Source of the DNA: Ampullaceana balthica
Taxonomy: Eukaryota > Mollusca > Gastropoda > Lymnaeidae
DNA: 64,000 nucleotides
NCBI GenBank assembly: GCA_944989445.1
Contig: CALYLW010000569.1
Location: forward strand, 290,214 to 354,213
Direction of reading: 5' to 3'
Below the pieces are notes generated by a model. That model was not told where the DNA came from. It worked only from the letters and a program-made list of their open reading frames with translations, and searched no databases. Below, piece by piece: positions 47,151 through 58,139 of this stretch. The position numbers and the translations under genes are program-made. How positions within the stretch are numbered: the stretch's first letter is position 1; the number at the start of each line of letters is the position of its first letter.

Positions 47151-48272
47151 GTTATCCCCAGAATTCTGCGAATAACGTTGAACGTTATCCCCAGAATTCT
47201 TTGGTTATAGAGACCCAGGGTCTCTATAGTTTAAAAAGCTACTAACTCAACATGTCTTCGTGGTCGCATGGTAGAGTGAAGGACAGTTGACGTTGTTGTT
47301 CAGGGTTCAATTTTTTTTTCTTTTTAATTATTTTTTTTTCTATTTTAAATCTTTTGTTATTGCATAATATTTAAATGATTCACGTTCATCCCACTGCGAC
47401 GCGACCTTGATAGCGGCGCAATTGAATATACTGCCAATATTGCTAACACTACTAGTAGTACTACTAATAATAGTACTAATATCCTATCCTATATTATAAA
47501 TAAATATATTGAATAATATTGTCCTATATTCTCCAATAATACGTCATGGACTGTAAAAAAACTATATTACTGCAGGACTGGTCTAAAAGTCTAAAGGAAT
47601 TGGAGGCCCTTGTCCTTGGCGAAGTGAATGTGGTGGCCCAAAATAAAATGTAATAAAAAAATAAAAGAATAAATATATAAAAATTCTTGTGCGAGGCCCT
47701 CATTAATCATAATTAATGATAATAATGATTGAAACTAATCGGAGGCCCTAGCCCTAGGCGGCTGCCTAGTTTGCTTATGCCTAGCCTAAGCCTTACTAAG
47801 TCTAAGTCTAAGCCTAAAGCCAAAGCCTAGATTACTATCACTACTACTAATAATATTAATAATAGTACCAATATCCAATCCTATAATATATGTATATATA
47901 TAAATATATATATATGATAAATATATTGGCCTATATCATATATCCAAAACGCAATGGCAATGGACTATACTTAGAGCTAGATAAAAATAGCTCAGGGCAC
48001 TGAACAGATTCTAAAATTGTCTAATTGTCTAAAATATAATTGTAAACTTAAAATAAATATGAAAAACAATAAGGCTGGTACTGTTTTCTTATTCAGGTCA
48101 GATATAATTATTATAATCAACGTGAATTTACTTGATATACATCATATAATGATAAATAATGCTAAAAATTAACTTCGAGAATAGTTCACTGAATTCTCCC
48201 ATCAACGTCGAGAGTCATTCACAGAATTATGGGGATAACGTTCAACGTTATTCGCAGAATTCTGGGGATAAC
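47151..48272. mobile_element. Element with 42-bp perfect inverted repeats nested in hAT
   Basis: 47,151-47,192 (GTTATCCCCAGAATTCTGCG, AATAACGTTGAACGTTATCC, CC) is the exact inverse of 48,231-48,272. An extra GTTATCCCCAGAATTCTGCG copy lies just outside on the left (47,118). The interior (1.04 kb) is AT-rich with no coding seen, and contains the 11-bp hairpin TATAGAGACCC/GGGTCTCTATA (47,205-47,230) and a tRNA-like stretch. Perfect ends inside a decayed hAT imply a more recent arrival. Confidence 0.75.
47254..47318 (+). repeat. tRNA-like fragment (SINE head?)
   Basis: GTGGTCGCATGGTAGAGTGA resembles an A box and CAGGGTTCAATTTT a weak B box, followed by a T-rich run. There is no closed acceptor stem, and the anticodon arm is not convincing. 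It is more likely a tRNA-derived repeat head than a functional tRNA. Confidence 0.25.
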
Positions 48273-48279
48273 GCTTTCC

Positions 48280-49560
48280 TTCATAAATGTGTGGATTTTC
48301 TCCGCTGAAAGGTATGGACGCCGCCACGAAATCTAATTGTATTATTAAACATTGCAAAACATCTGGTCTTCTCCTAAATAATCCTTTGGGTCAAGGTTAT
48401 GATGGATGCTCGACAATGACCGGAAAAGAAAATTGTGTTCAGGCAAAAATTCGATGTATTTACCTCAAGGCTGCCTTTGTTCAATGTGCCTCGCATAGAC
48501 TGAATCTCGTAGTAAATGATCTTAATAATGTTGCAGTAATACGAAATACTATTTTTATTATAAAAGCAATTATTACATTTTTTCGTGAAAGTCCAAAAGA
48601 GGAGGTCCTCTTTCCCAAATATTCCTCTTCTGTGTGAGAACAGATGAACAAGCAAGTACAAAAGTATTCAAATTTGTTCTAATAAATGTGAAGATATTTA
48701 TTGCCCACTGGAAGAAATGTCATTTCATGCAAGTAGAAATACACGAAAGGCTGCACATCAGTTATATTGTTCATCGAAGTCCAGCACGTTTTTATTTTGT
48801 CTCAATATTATTTCGCACTACTCTGCCATACTTGAACCAGTTACTAAGGCACTTCAAGCTGTTCAAGTTGATCTTCCAGAAGTCCAACTGCAAGACCAAA
48901 ACCTTCTCAGTGTAATAAAACTTCACCGAGGTGATTCCAATAACTATTTCAGGGATATATTTGAGAAAACAGTACAATTCGCACAGAAGGTGGATATTGC
49001 GCTGATTATCCAAAGACATTGACAGTGTGGAAGACAAAAGCATCGAAGAAATCCGGAAACCATAAGTGTTGAGGAGTACTTCAGACAAACAGTTTACATT
49101 CCATGCATAGATTCTCTAATTAGCTCAGTGGAGAGTTGATTTTGTGACGACAACAGTGCACAATTCAACTGAACGTTGCTAAACCCTTCGAAATTGTACA
49201 AACTGAATCGTCAACAGTTTAAGGATATCTAATATTAGTCAGGTATACCAGGTTGATTATTTTGAAAGTGAAGCCTTGAGTTGGTTTGATTTTTTGGAAA
49301 ACGCGAGAGTTAAAAAGTAGCCAAGATTTCATCGACTGGTTACCTTTTATAAAATTTTATCCGGCTTTCAGGTATGCCTTACTAGTTTCGCTAACATTAC
49401 CAGTAACTACATGTTAGGTGGAGCGATCGTTCAGCACATTACGTCGTGTAAAAATATGGCTTAGATCTACAATGTCAGGTTAACGTCTGTCTGGGTTGTG
49501 CATGTTAAGCGTACACAGAAACAAAGTGAACGGCAACAACAAAAAAATGACTTTATGGAC
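48280..49560 (+). pseudogene. hAT transposase remnant (ZMYM1/DUF4371-like)
   Basis: Fragments in order across several frames: GMDAATKSNCIIKHCKTSGL, LGQGYDGCSTMTGKEN and FVQCASHRLNLVVNDLNN (48,300-48,530, RNase-H-like fold with the Asp of GYDG and the His of C-x2-H). A helical region follows (48,690-49,020), and near 49,370-49,450 the dimerisation end LLVSLTLPVTTCQVERSFS. These are hallmarks of hAT transposases of the ZMYM1/DUF4371 type. At least four frameshifts or stops separate the pieces, so it is inactive. The N-terminal zinc finger was not found and may have been displaced by the nested insertion. Confidence 0.8.
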
Positions 49561-49897
49561 AAAATTGTAGATGTTTGGTAGGGATAACAGACGATTCCAG
49601 TTCTTGTATAAATAATACATTTTATTTTAAATTTATATTGTAAATTTTTTTTATAATATACATACATTGTGTTAATAATAAACTTGATACTAATGTATGC
49701 CCTTCATTACGACAGTGTTCTGTCCGTTCGTTTACCATACATATACGCTACAGTAAATTAAAACTACATTAAAACATTACTAAAAAATGTTGCCCCCCCC
49801 CCTAGAAAATTTTCTGCGGGCGCCCATGTGCAAGAAATGTTTATTATCTCAGCTGTTAGTGAAGCTTGTAGTTCTGTATTCTCACTTATGCTTTTAC

Positions 49898-50016
49898 TTT
49901 ATTTTTCAGTTCAAAGCGTGTTACTGGAAACAGATATTGATTTGCAGCGTGCTATATCTTCTAGTTATATTCAAATGCGCCCGTGTTTTTTAGTTCCTAT
50001 AAATACGGAGTCTTGA
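49898..50016 (+). CDS. Candidate last exon of F3, downstream of the hAT
   Basis: A pyrimidine-rich tract and AG (TTTACTTTATTTTTCAG) precede an open frame reading QSVLLETDIDLQRAISSSYI to a TGA at 50,014-50,016. The composition and end loosely resemble the C-terminus of FBXO39-like proteins and the extended frame at F2 30,263-30,548. The phase does not join the donor in exon 8 of F3 directly, so another exon would be needed. Could be chance. Confidence 0.3.
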
Positions 50017-51659
50017 GAAAGTTTACATGTCATGTGAACGCTGTTTATATTCCATATCAATAAAAGTAACACTATTCATCACATGTAATATCCGTGTTAA
50101 TCATTTTGGGTTTAATTATTTTCGTTTAGGGGCGTTAATCAAATATTGATTACTGAATTTAAATACCTATTTATAGATTAAAGTCTGTCATTCGAAATTA
50201 CAAGGTGTGAAGTAAAAAAAATGTTTTACAGGCCTTGTTCTTGCACTAGGGATGCATGGCGTAGTATAAGTATTATCTAGTTCGGTAATTCTCAAGCTGT
50301 TTCGTAATAAGTTTTAATTACTTAATAAGTAAACGCATTTATTATTTGCTTGATAATGTTTAAGTATAATAAACAATAATTTGATTTGAATTTTAAGATA
50401 CGCTCTTGTTTTTAAAAAAACAAACATTTACGGAATAAAGTTGCACGTCGCAATTAAAACAATCAGCATTTATTGTTAAACGGAAAATTGATCGCCAATG
50501 ATATTCCTCTGTTTGCAAATATCCAAAATAATATTTAAAAAATCAAATCCATGATGTGTAGGACAGGAAACATACGACAATGATTAATTCTATTTGATCA
50601 CTCTAATAGAGACCCGAGTAAGTTATTCTAAAATAACATCGTATTGGCATATCTACTAGGGGATAACAGACCAGCCGGAAGAACGCTTCAGGACATAAAC
50701 CACACAAACTATGAAATTATTTAGATTGTAGCATACCTTGCTATTGTCTCTGTTACATTATCTTTGACTTGAAAAAATAAATTAAAATTTGATTTAAACA
50801 TCGCTATTAAATTAGCACACAATCATATTTTCATATCAAAGAAGTAAATTATTTTGTCAAAAATATTGATTAAAAAATACGATCTTGAGAAGAGAAATTG
50901 ATGTTTCATTTAAAGAATTAGTTTCCTTCAACTAAATTCAAACTGTTAATTTAAAGAGAGGCTGTTAAATTAGTTAACAATCATGTTTAATATAAAAGAA
51001 GAAGGAAATTGTTTTGTCAAAGATATTGATTAAAATACGATATGGAATGAAAGGATTTATTTTTCATTTATTGAATTATTGTTATTCAACTAAATACTAA
51101 CTGTTGGATAAAAATTGTACGAAAAAAATAATTACAACTATAATCACCATACTGTAATAAATATATTTTGAACAATAATTTTAAACACGCACTTCTCGCT
51201 TTTTATTTCATGCGCCTAAGAGAAAAGTTTACAATAGCATGAGATTATCGTTTTAACTATTAAAATAAATATTATTTAATTGAGAAAATATGTCAATTTC
51301 AATATATATCAATCGTAACGCTATCATTTTGTAACCTGGTGAAATAAAAAGAATAATCTTTGGAGTCATTTAACACTTGAGAATAAACTGTAGGGCTTGA
51401 ACAAGAGTGTGAAAGGAGACATTTAACAAGACCTGATTCTTTTTTACCCTTATTTTTTCCTCTCATTTTTTCTCGTGCGAGTATGGATAAATACGTTTAT
51501 CGGAAAAGGCTTAGTCACAGTGTTATTTCTTAGATCACGTTGTTATTTCACAGATCACAGTGTTATTTCACAGACGTACGGCCACTGCTCTGAACATAAG
51601 GTATCTTTTAGACCATCGTAGACTCCCGACACGTACTGGAAGCAGTCTTCGTTTTTAAA

Positions 51660-52110
51660 TCCCTTTTATTAACTTCACCGCCGCGGACTCATTCGTCGTG
51701 TCGTCTCGTCTCGTCCCTCGACGCCCGTCCACGACGCCCGCGACAAAAGTCAAAAATGACCCACTTCCAGTAAAGCCATCGAGCTGAAATTTTACACACG
51801 GACCCGTCTGACCGAACAATGCATTGTATCAAAATTTCAGATCGATCGAACGTACTGTAATTAAATGAATGCATTTTTAGTTTATCTATAAAATCACGAT
51901 TTAGAAAAATAAAAGTCGAAAATGACCCACTTCCAGTGAAGCCATCGAGCTGAAATTTGGCACACTGACCCGTCTCACCTCACAATGCATTGTATCAAAA
52001 TTTCAGATCGATCGAACGTACCGTAATTAAATTAATGCATTTTTAGTTTTATTATCTATATAAATCACTATTTAGAATTATAATGTTTGGTGGTGTCGTC
52101 TGCTACAGTT
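51660..52110 (-). repeat. Dispersed '0.5-kb' repeat, minus orientation, two copies
   Basis: AAAATGACCCACTTCCAGT, then TCGAGCTGAAATTT and TCAGATCGATCGAACGTAC, occurs twice (51,752-51,875 and 51,910-52,045). It is the inverse of units in the 54.4-56.4 kb array. A GTCGTCTCGTCTCGTC stretch at the left end corresponds to the GACA/GAGA tract of that array. Confidence 0.7.
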
Positions 52111-52298
52111 TTGACCTACCACCTATATATAGCGGCAGGGGAGATAATTTCGGTTTCTTGTCTGTAATGAGCTCTGTCGTTCGCGGGCGGGCGGAAAAAC
52201 AAAAGTAAATAAGGGCTTTCAAATCTTTGTTGTGAGTAACTCACGTAACGCGTACAAGGATATGCATTGATGATACAGTGTAATAAACATTTGAAGTT

Positions 52299-52822
52299 CT
52301 ATATCACTGTGTCAATTATTGGTATAAGGGATTTATAGTCAAAAACTTTGTTTTTACGCGGTTGTTTTATTACCGGTTTGGAAGAGAAGCGTCTTGTCCG
52401 TTTCAGTAAACGCGGAGTTGTCTTCCTTCCAGATACGCGTGCCTTATCGTCCAGACCTATCCACGCGCCTATTCCAAAGTTGATCATTTGCCTAAGCATG
52501 TTGAGCTTATCAAAAGTTTTGATCAACATCATAAAAGCGCTCTAGGAGTGATATGAAGTGTCTGCAGTCGAGTAATTGACCGAGTTGTAGAAAACCCAAT
52601 ACAAGCTACTGAGGTTCCGTTAGTGGCGTTAGCCAATATCGTAAACCCCTCTGTTTCATCACAGTTAATAATGCTGTACAGGAAAGAAGATTCGAAGCGA
52701 CAGCTGGTGTTCATGCCGAGTCCCGGAGAGCATTGCAAGGTTTGTTGATTAAACACAAAACCACGTGACACTGGGTAATGTTTTGTGATGATGAGCGCGC
52801 ATGACACATCAGATGTCTCCAT
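52299..52822 (-). pseudogene. C-type-lectin-like gene fragment
   Basis: Two overlapping minus-strand frames (52,822-52,529 and 52,532-52,299) read as one protein. A Cys-rich N-terminal part (DVSCALIITKHYPVSRGFVF, CRFESSF, IINCDETEGFTI) continues into MLIKTFDKLNMLRQMINFGI then AWIGLDDKARVSG. The last block matches the 'kL..l......aWIGLdD' core of C-type lectin domains. The C-terminal half of the lectin fold (WxW and the last cysteines) is missing: the right-hand reading runs into repeat sequence (GGTTTATAGTCAAAAACTTTG-type). It looks like a captured, frameshifted fragment. Confidence 0.55.
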
Positions 52823-53139
52823 CCAGTTGACAGTTGAACTTGATGACCGGACATTTACATCCTTACCGATAGAAAGTGACCAAAGAATTTTCTTTTTTTT
52901 GTTGTGATAAAGACCTCATAATATATACAGTATATATATATAAAATAAACTTCAATCAAGGCAACAAATGAGTATAATTTTCATTATCGTTGCATTGAAC
53001 CAGCTAAAAAAATAGTGTACAGGTGTTTTTCTCTAAATTGTTTTTAATTAATGTATAGAAAGAAGAAATAAATTGTGTGGAAGTTGTTCGTGTTTATTTT
53101 AATTTAACTGACCTGTTATTAAAGAAAATGTGACACCAA

Positions 53140-53648
53140 TCAATATACATAATTCCCGTTGTCTGTATGTATGGATGTAATTTGTAATGCTGTTAGGTGG
53201 CGCTGCAATCGATTTTGTTTTATTCTCTTGATGGGTTTTTTTTTCGGGCTTACCCATTAAATTCCTTTTCACCTGTATTATAAAAGTTTGAGCTTATATT
53301 TTAATTCAAGGCGTGCATTGGAAGGCGCGCAAAAAGGTGTGCAAAATAATTATAAATCAAAGACGCGCTGTAAAAAAAAATTACGTCATTTTTTTAGCGT
53401 ATATTTTAATTTTTGAAAAGGGAACGATGTAAAAATAGGATTTTAGGATTTATAATTATGAAATACTTTGTGTACAGTTCAGCAAGTTTAATATTTCGCA
53501 TTTATCAAACAAGGATAAGTTACTTATGTTATTGATTCCCATTGTCTGTATGGATGTAGTTGCTGTTGGGTGGCGCTGCAATCGATTTTGTTTTATAGTG
53601 CTGTTTGGACCAAAAAAGATTCCGTCATTTTTGGCGGGTTATCTCTAG
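53140..53648 (+). mobile_element. 509-bp non-autonomous Helitron with resolved insertion site
   Basis: It starts TCAATATACATAATTCCCG after an A and ends with hairpin CCGTCA-TTTT-TGGCGG, then GTTATCTCTAG and a T. The empty site is visible in F1 (GCATCAA|TTATGAATTTAAG, about 840) and F2 (about 20,235), so it entered between A and T with no duplication, exactly as Helitrons do. The interior contains a doubled block (TGTCTGTATGTATGGATGTA, GGTGGCGCTGCAATCGATTT) and no coding. Confidence 0.85.
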
Positions 53649-53819
53649 TGATGACTATAAGAACTTAAATGAAGACATTGACAATTATTCATATAGAAAT
53701 ACAACTATTAAATTATAGTACTTATATGGGCTATGATGTTATTTTTCTTCCTTGTATGGTCTAGATCCGTCAATTCAACGGATAAGCCAGACGAAAAAGA
53801 TATTATTTTCCTAATTAAC

Positions 53820-54345
53820 AAATAAAATCAGCCCCCGGCCCCAAAAGAATAGACATTAAGAGTTCAAACTCTTTAGTATTTTATTATGGGCCATCCTGTT
53901 CGTATGTGCCAAGGTTGTTAAAGTTCCATTCATTTACACAGTAGCCAATGTTTAAAATATTTTTTTATTAAATTATAAATGGAAAAAAAATAACATTTTT
54001 GGCCCCCCGTCCCCCAGTGAGTGGGTATTATGCCTTTAAATCGTTATAATAGTTTAATATGGGCCATGATGTTTTTAAATGACAGGTATGTCATAGATCA
54101 ATCAATCTTACCGGTTGTCAGAAGAAAATCGGATTTTGTTTCATAATACACGCTATATTATAAATCATTTAAATGGGCCCCAGTCCCAAAATAGTAACTG
54201 TTTTAAAGTTTAACCTCCCCCAAGAATTCAATCTGGATAATGATGGATATATGTGCCAAGTTTGGTCGATGTCCATCAATCCATGTAAAAACATTGTGCC
54301 ACAAAGCCGACCGCAAACAAAAAAACAAATAAAAGTTCAAAGGAT
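53820..54345 (+). repeat. Relative of the 16.9-18.8 kb palindrome repeat
   Basis: CAGCCCCCGGCCCCAAAAGA, ATAGACATTAAGAG and ATTTTATTATGGGCCATC parallel the palindrome arm motifs (CCAGCCCCGAAGAAATGGAC, TATTTTACTATTGGCTGCC). Single orientation, about two subunits. Non-coding. Confidence 0.55.
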
Positions 54346-54363
54346 GCCCAGGTCAAATGAAAT

Positions 54364-56239
54364 TAATAAAACAAACCCATAAAAACAAAGTTTTTGACTA
54401 TAAATCCCTTATATATGAGACATAACTAACAGTATTGATTATTTTCAAACGCTACAAACATTTACAGACTGAATCTGTCTTAACACAACTTTGCTTCATA
54501 ACCCTAGGGGGGGGGACCGAGCTCAGCATGACACGTAAAATGTAAACAAAAGCACGCGGTACTTCGATGGGTCGCGTCAATGCATCAACTCAAACTCTCA
54601 CGTGGGGAAAAAACCCAATAACAAACCGTGAATTTGAATTACATATGTTATATTAGGATAAACTAAAAATGCATTAATTTAATTACGGTACGTTCCATCG
54701 ATCTGAAATTTTGATACGATGCATTGTTAGGTGAGTTGGGTCCGTGTGCCAAATTTCAGCTCAATCGGATCACGAGAAGTGGGTCATTTTTGACTTTTGT
54801 TTTTCCGCCCGCCCAAGACAGACAGACAGAGAGAGACGGCCGCGAAGTTAATATAAGTGATTTAATAAAACAAACCCATAAAAACAAAGATTTTGACTAT
54901 AAATCCCTTATATATGAGACAGAACTAAAAGTATTGATTATGTTCCAGTCCCTTGTCTTTAATAACATGGGGTGGGACGTGAGGGGGTGTCGGCACGACG
55001 GTCGGCGTCAACTCAAACTCTCACGTGGAAGTGGAAGAAAAAATACAATAACAAACAGTGAATTTGAATTAATTACGTTATATAATGATAAACTAAAAGT
55101 GTATAAATTTAATTACGGTAAGTTCGATCGATCTGAAATTTTGATACTATGCATTGTTAGATGAGACGGGTCCGTGTGCCAAATTTCAGCTCGATCGGAT
55201 CAAGGGAATTGGGTCATATTTGACTTTTGGTTTTCCGCCCGCCCAAGACAGAAATGACGACGGAGAGAGACGGCTGTGAAGTTAATAGAAGGGATTTAAT
55301 AAAACAAACCCGTAAAAACAAAGTTTTTGACTATAAATCACTCATATATGAGATATAACTAACAGTATTGATTATTTTCAAACGCCACAAACATTTACAG
55401 ACTGAATCTGTCTTAACTAAACTTTGCTTCATAACCCTGGGGGGGGGGAAGGGGGGAGGGGGAGAGGGGAAAAGTCTGGTCACCGATTCGCTTGACCGAG
55501 CTCAGCACGACATGTAAAATGCAAACAAAAGCACCCCGGTACTTCGATGGGTCGCCTCAACGCGTCAACTCAAACTTTCACGTGGAAAAAAAAACAATAA
55601 CAAACAGTGAATTTGAATTACATACGTTATATAAGGATAAACTAAAAATGCATTAAATTATTTACGGTACGTTCGATCGCTCTGAAATTTTGATACGATG
55701 CATTGTTAGGTAAGACGGGTCCGTGTTCTAAATTTCAGCTCGATCGGGTCACGAGAAGTGGGTCATTTTTTACTTTTGTTTTTCCGCCCGCCCAAGACAG
55801 ACAGAGAGAGACGGCCGCGAAGTTAAAATAAGTGATTTAATAAAACAAACCCATAAAAACAAAGATTTTGACTATAAATCCCTTATATATGAGACAGAAA
55901 TAAAAGTATTGATTATGTTCCAGTCCCTTGTCTTTAATAACATGGGGTGGGACGTGAGGGGGTGTCGGCACGACGGTCGGCGTCAACTCAAACTCTCACG
56001 TGGAAGTGGAAGAAAAAAACAATAACAAACAGTGAATTTGAATTACATACGTTATATAAGGATAAACTAAAAATGTATTAATTTATTTACAGTACCTTCG
56101 ATCGCTCCGAAATTTTGATACGATGCATCGTTAGGTAAGACGGGTCCGTGTGCTAAATTTCAGCTCGATCGTATCACGGGAAGTGGGTCATTTTTGACTT
56201 TTGTTTTTTCGCCCGCCCAAGACAGAGATGACGACAGAC

Positions 56240-56338
<99 letters not shown>

Positions 56339-56370
56339 GACAGAGACGGCCGTGAAGTTAATATAATGGA
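54364..56370 (+). repeat. Tandem array of ~0.43-0.54-kb units (four copies)
   Basis: Each unit runs from ACCCATAAAAACAAAG and TGACTATAAATCCCTTATAT, via ACTCAAACTCTCACGTGG, GGATAAACTAAAAATG and TTACGGTACGTTC, then TGAAATTTTGATACGATGCA and AGTGGGTCATTTTTGACTTT, to a GACAGACAGAGAGA tract and CGAAGTTAATATAAG. Starts are near 54,364, 54,863, 55,294 and 55,831. In the last unit the tract has grown into a 90-bp (GA)n (56,244-56,336). Copies two and four share an internal variant (CCAGTCCCTTGTCTTTAATA), so the array probably grew by two-unit duplication. Open frames here are by-products. Confidence 0.85.
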
Positions 56371-56503
56371 TTTAAAAATAAATTTTAACGGCCATCGGAA
56401 TTAAAGATGTTATTTGTTGGATAAGCATGAAACTTGATTAATTGGCAGTTAGTTTACCTTAGCTTGTCTAGTCGGTTTCACACTCTCGTTCATTGCTGTT
56501 TAC
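56371..56503 (+). other. Left half of the F4 upstream region
   Basis: It matches F3 34,140-34,255 (GGAAATAAAACATTGCTTGT versus GGAATTAAAGATGTTATTTG; GTTTACCTTAGCTTGTCTAG). It is cut by the Harbinger element at 56,504 and resumes at 61,806. Confidence 0.6.
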
Positions 56504-57030
56504 GGCTGTGGCTACACTGCGCGCGTTTATTTCAGCTAATATCGCGCGATTTTCATTGTTTGTGTTGACAACAAGCCTTTAACCTTTTTCTTTGTCGCTA
56601 TTTAAACACACCGTTTGTGTGTTTGTATAGAAATCGTCTCCTTTCGTTTTTATTTGTTTAGCTTAACAACCACTGCTTTACGTTAATATTTGCATATACA
56701 GGTAGACTTAGAATAAATAAAAATCATCTAAATATATTTCCCCCATTATTTTATTATGATGGGTAAAGATCAGGGAGACATGTGGTTAAACCCAAATCTT
56801 GTAGAGAGTTAAGAGTGTTGAATTTCATAAATTGAAACATTGTTTCATAAGCCTTTAAGGGCCGCTAAGCCTAAGGCCTAAGCGGCGGTCGCAAGAGTCA
56901 ACGAAGTAGTTTGTAGTCCAAGAAGCTTTTATTTTTATGAATTTTTCAGTATGAGAACTAAAACATTTGTTTAATTTTAAAGAATAACATTAAATAGAAT
57001 AAGACCACATATTGAAAAAAAACCAATAAT

Positions 57031-58139
57031 TTTGGAAATCAATTTCTCCCGAAGAAAGGCTGGCATTAACTTTAACACACTGAGGTAAGTTAATTTGTGT
57101 TTGAAAATAAAATAATTTTAAAAACTAAAAAGCTAATTATTATTATTAAATTAAATTAATTAAAATTAGTTAACTACTTATTGAACGACTTGACAAATGT
57201 CAATGTCATTTGTAGAAGTTTTGTTAGTGAAATTTTTATCACTTTAAAGGTTTTTAAAATTTTAAAAAATTAACAATGTAGTTAATTTTCAAAATCAAAG
57301 CTTACATAATGCAGGGCTAGAGACTATAGTGGAAGCAGCACATTATCATTTATTATTATTAGAAAAATTTAGTTTGTTGCTGAGTTGTCTACAAAATATT
57401 AGATAGTATTAGATACTATTTAAATTAATATGCATTTTTTTCACTCATCTGACACATTTTAATATGTTATTTTAATTTTATCGTGATATTGTGATATTGA
57501 TATTCATACAGATGATAAGTTATGAAATAGTAATAGTTTGCTTTGTCCGCAATATTAGTTAAAATAATAATTTGCTGTTACTTATGTTTCTTTCAGATTC
57601 CAGTAAACAGACTTAGGACTTTTCATGTTATACAATAACCACTTAACAATTTCAAAAATAATTTATGAGACCTGATGCTATTTGTCAGTGTTTTGTTGAT
57701 GGACAAATGCCATACCAAAATACAGAAATATTGTTACAGATTGATTGCAAAACTTTGAGCAGCTATGGGATTATCCAAATTGTGTTGGTATCAATGGCAA
57801 GCATGTCTGCATCAAGTGTTCCAAATAATCTTGATCAAAACATTACAAGTATAAACAATGTCATTCTATTATTCTTCAATTTGAACTTCAAGCCTTGGTT
57901 AATACCAAATGTTATTTTAAAGTGTTGATTTTGGAGCTTATGGTAAGCCAAGTGACAGTGGGATATTTCTTGGATCAAATATGTAAAATAAAATAGGGAT
58001 TGTTTCTCTTACCCTAATCCAAGGGAGCTACCAGGAAACAATACAAAACTACCATATGTATTTACTGGCGATCAAGGATCCTTTAAAGGAACATCTAATT
58101 TATCCATACACATGGTGAAACAGACAATTTGAAATTTAC
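57031..58139 (+). pseudogene. PIF/Harbinger DDE transposase remnant
   Basis: An N-terminal piece at 57,044-57,085 reads SPEERLALTLTH then a stop, matching the 'ISPEERLA.TL..LA' motif, followed by a GTAAGT donor. The core from about 57,640 reads, across frameshifts, WDYPNCVGINGKHVCIKCSK (about 57,763-57,822; the family normally has G.IDGKH, so the catalytic Asp is Asn here). Then come VDFGAYGKPSDSGIFLGSNM (about 57,923) and PRELPGNNTKLPYVFTGDQG. These are DDE_Tnp_4 signatures. Lost Asp, stops and frameshifts mean it is inactive. Confidence 0.8.

Larger units (their letters stand above)
46438..49828 (+). mobile_element. 3.4-kb hAT element, defective
   Basis: The ends carry TGGGCGCCCACAGGGGGGGG (46,441) and the inverse CCCCCCCCCC-TAGAAAATTTTCTGCGGGCGCCCA (to 49,826), with an imperfect 8-bp flank TGCAAGGA (46,430-46,437) / TGCAAGAA (49,829-49,836). 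Inside are a decayed hAT transposase (48,280-49,560) and a separate 42-bp inverted-repeat insertion (47,151-48,272). The G/C-rich stretch 46,680-47,100 has overlapping open frames of unknown origin. The element lies downstream of F3 exon 8, possibly in a last intron. Confidence 0.8.
50440..53715 (+). other. Orphan third copy of the F1/F2 upstream module
   Basis: Homology to the F1/F2 upstream DNA is seen at 50,450-51,440 (CATTTATTGTTAAACGGAAA, ATTATCTTTGACTTG, AAAGTTTACAATAGCATGA), 52,800-53,135 (CACATCAGATGTCTCCATCC, GTTTATTTTAATTTAACT) and 53,649-53,715 (AAGAACTTAAATGAAGACAT). Insertions at 51,450-52,800 and 53,140-53,648 interrupt it. No exon 1a or 1b follows; it is cut off by repeats at about 53,820. 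It therefore records a truncated third duplication. Confidence 0.65.

Noticed and set aside
47254..47318. Functional tRNA gene
   Set aside because: Box-like motifs exist, but there is no acceptor stem pairing or clear anticodon loop, and it lies in repeat DNA.
51689..51874. 61-codon minus-strand frame
   Set aside because: Lies in the dispersed 0.5-kb repeat; other copies of the repeat do not keep the frame.
56201..56404. Arg/Glu-rich 67-codon frame
   Set aside because: A direct translation of the (GA)n microsatellite at the end of the tandem array.
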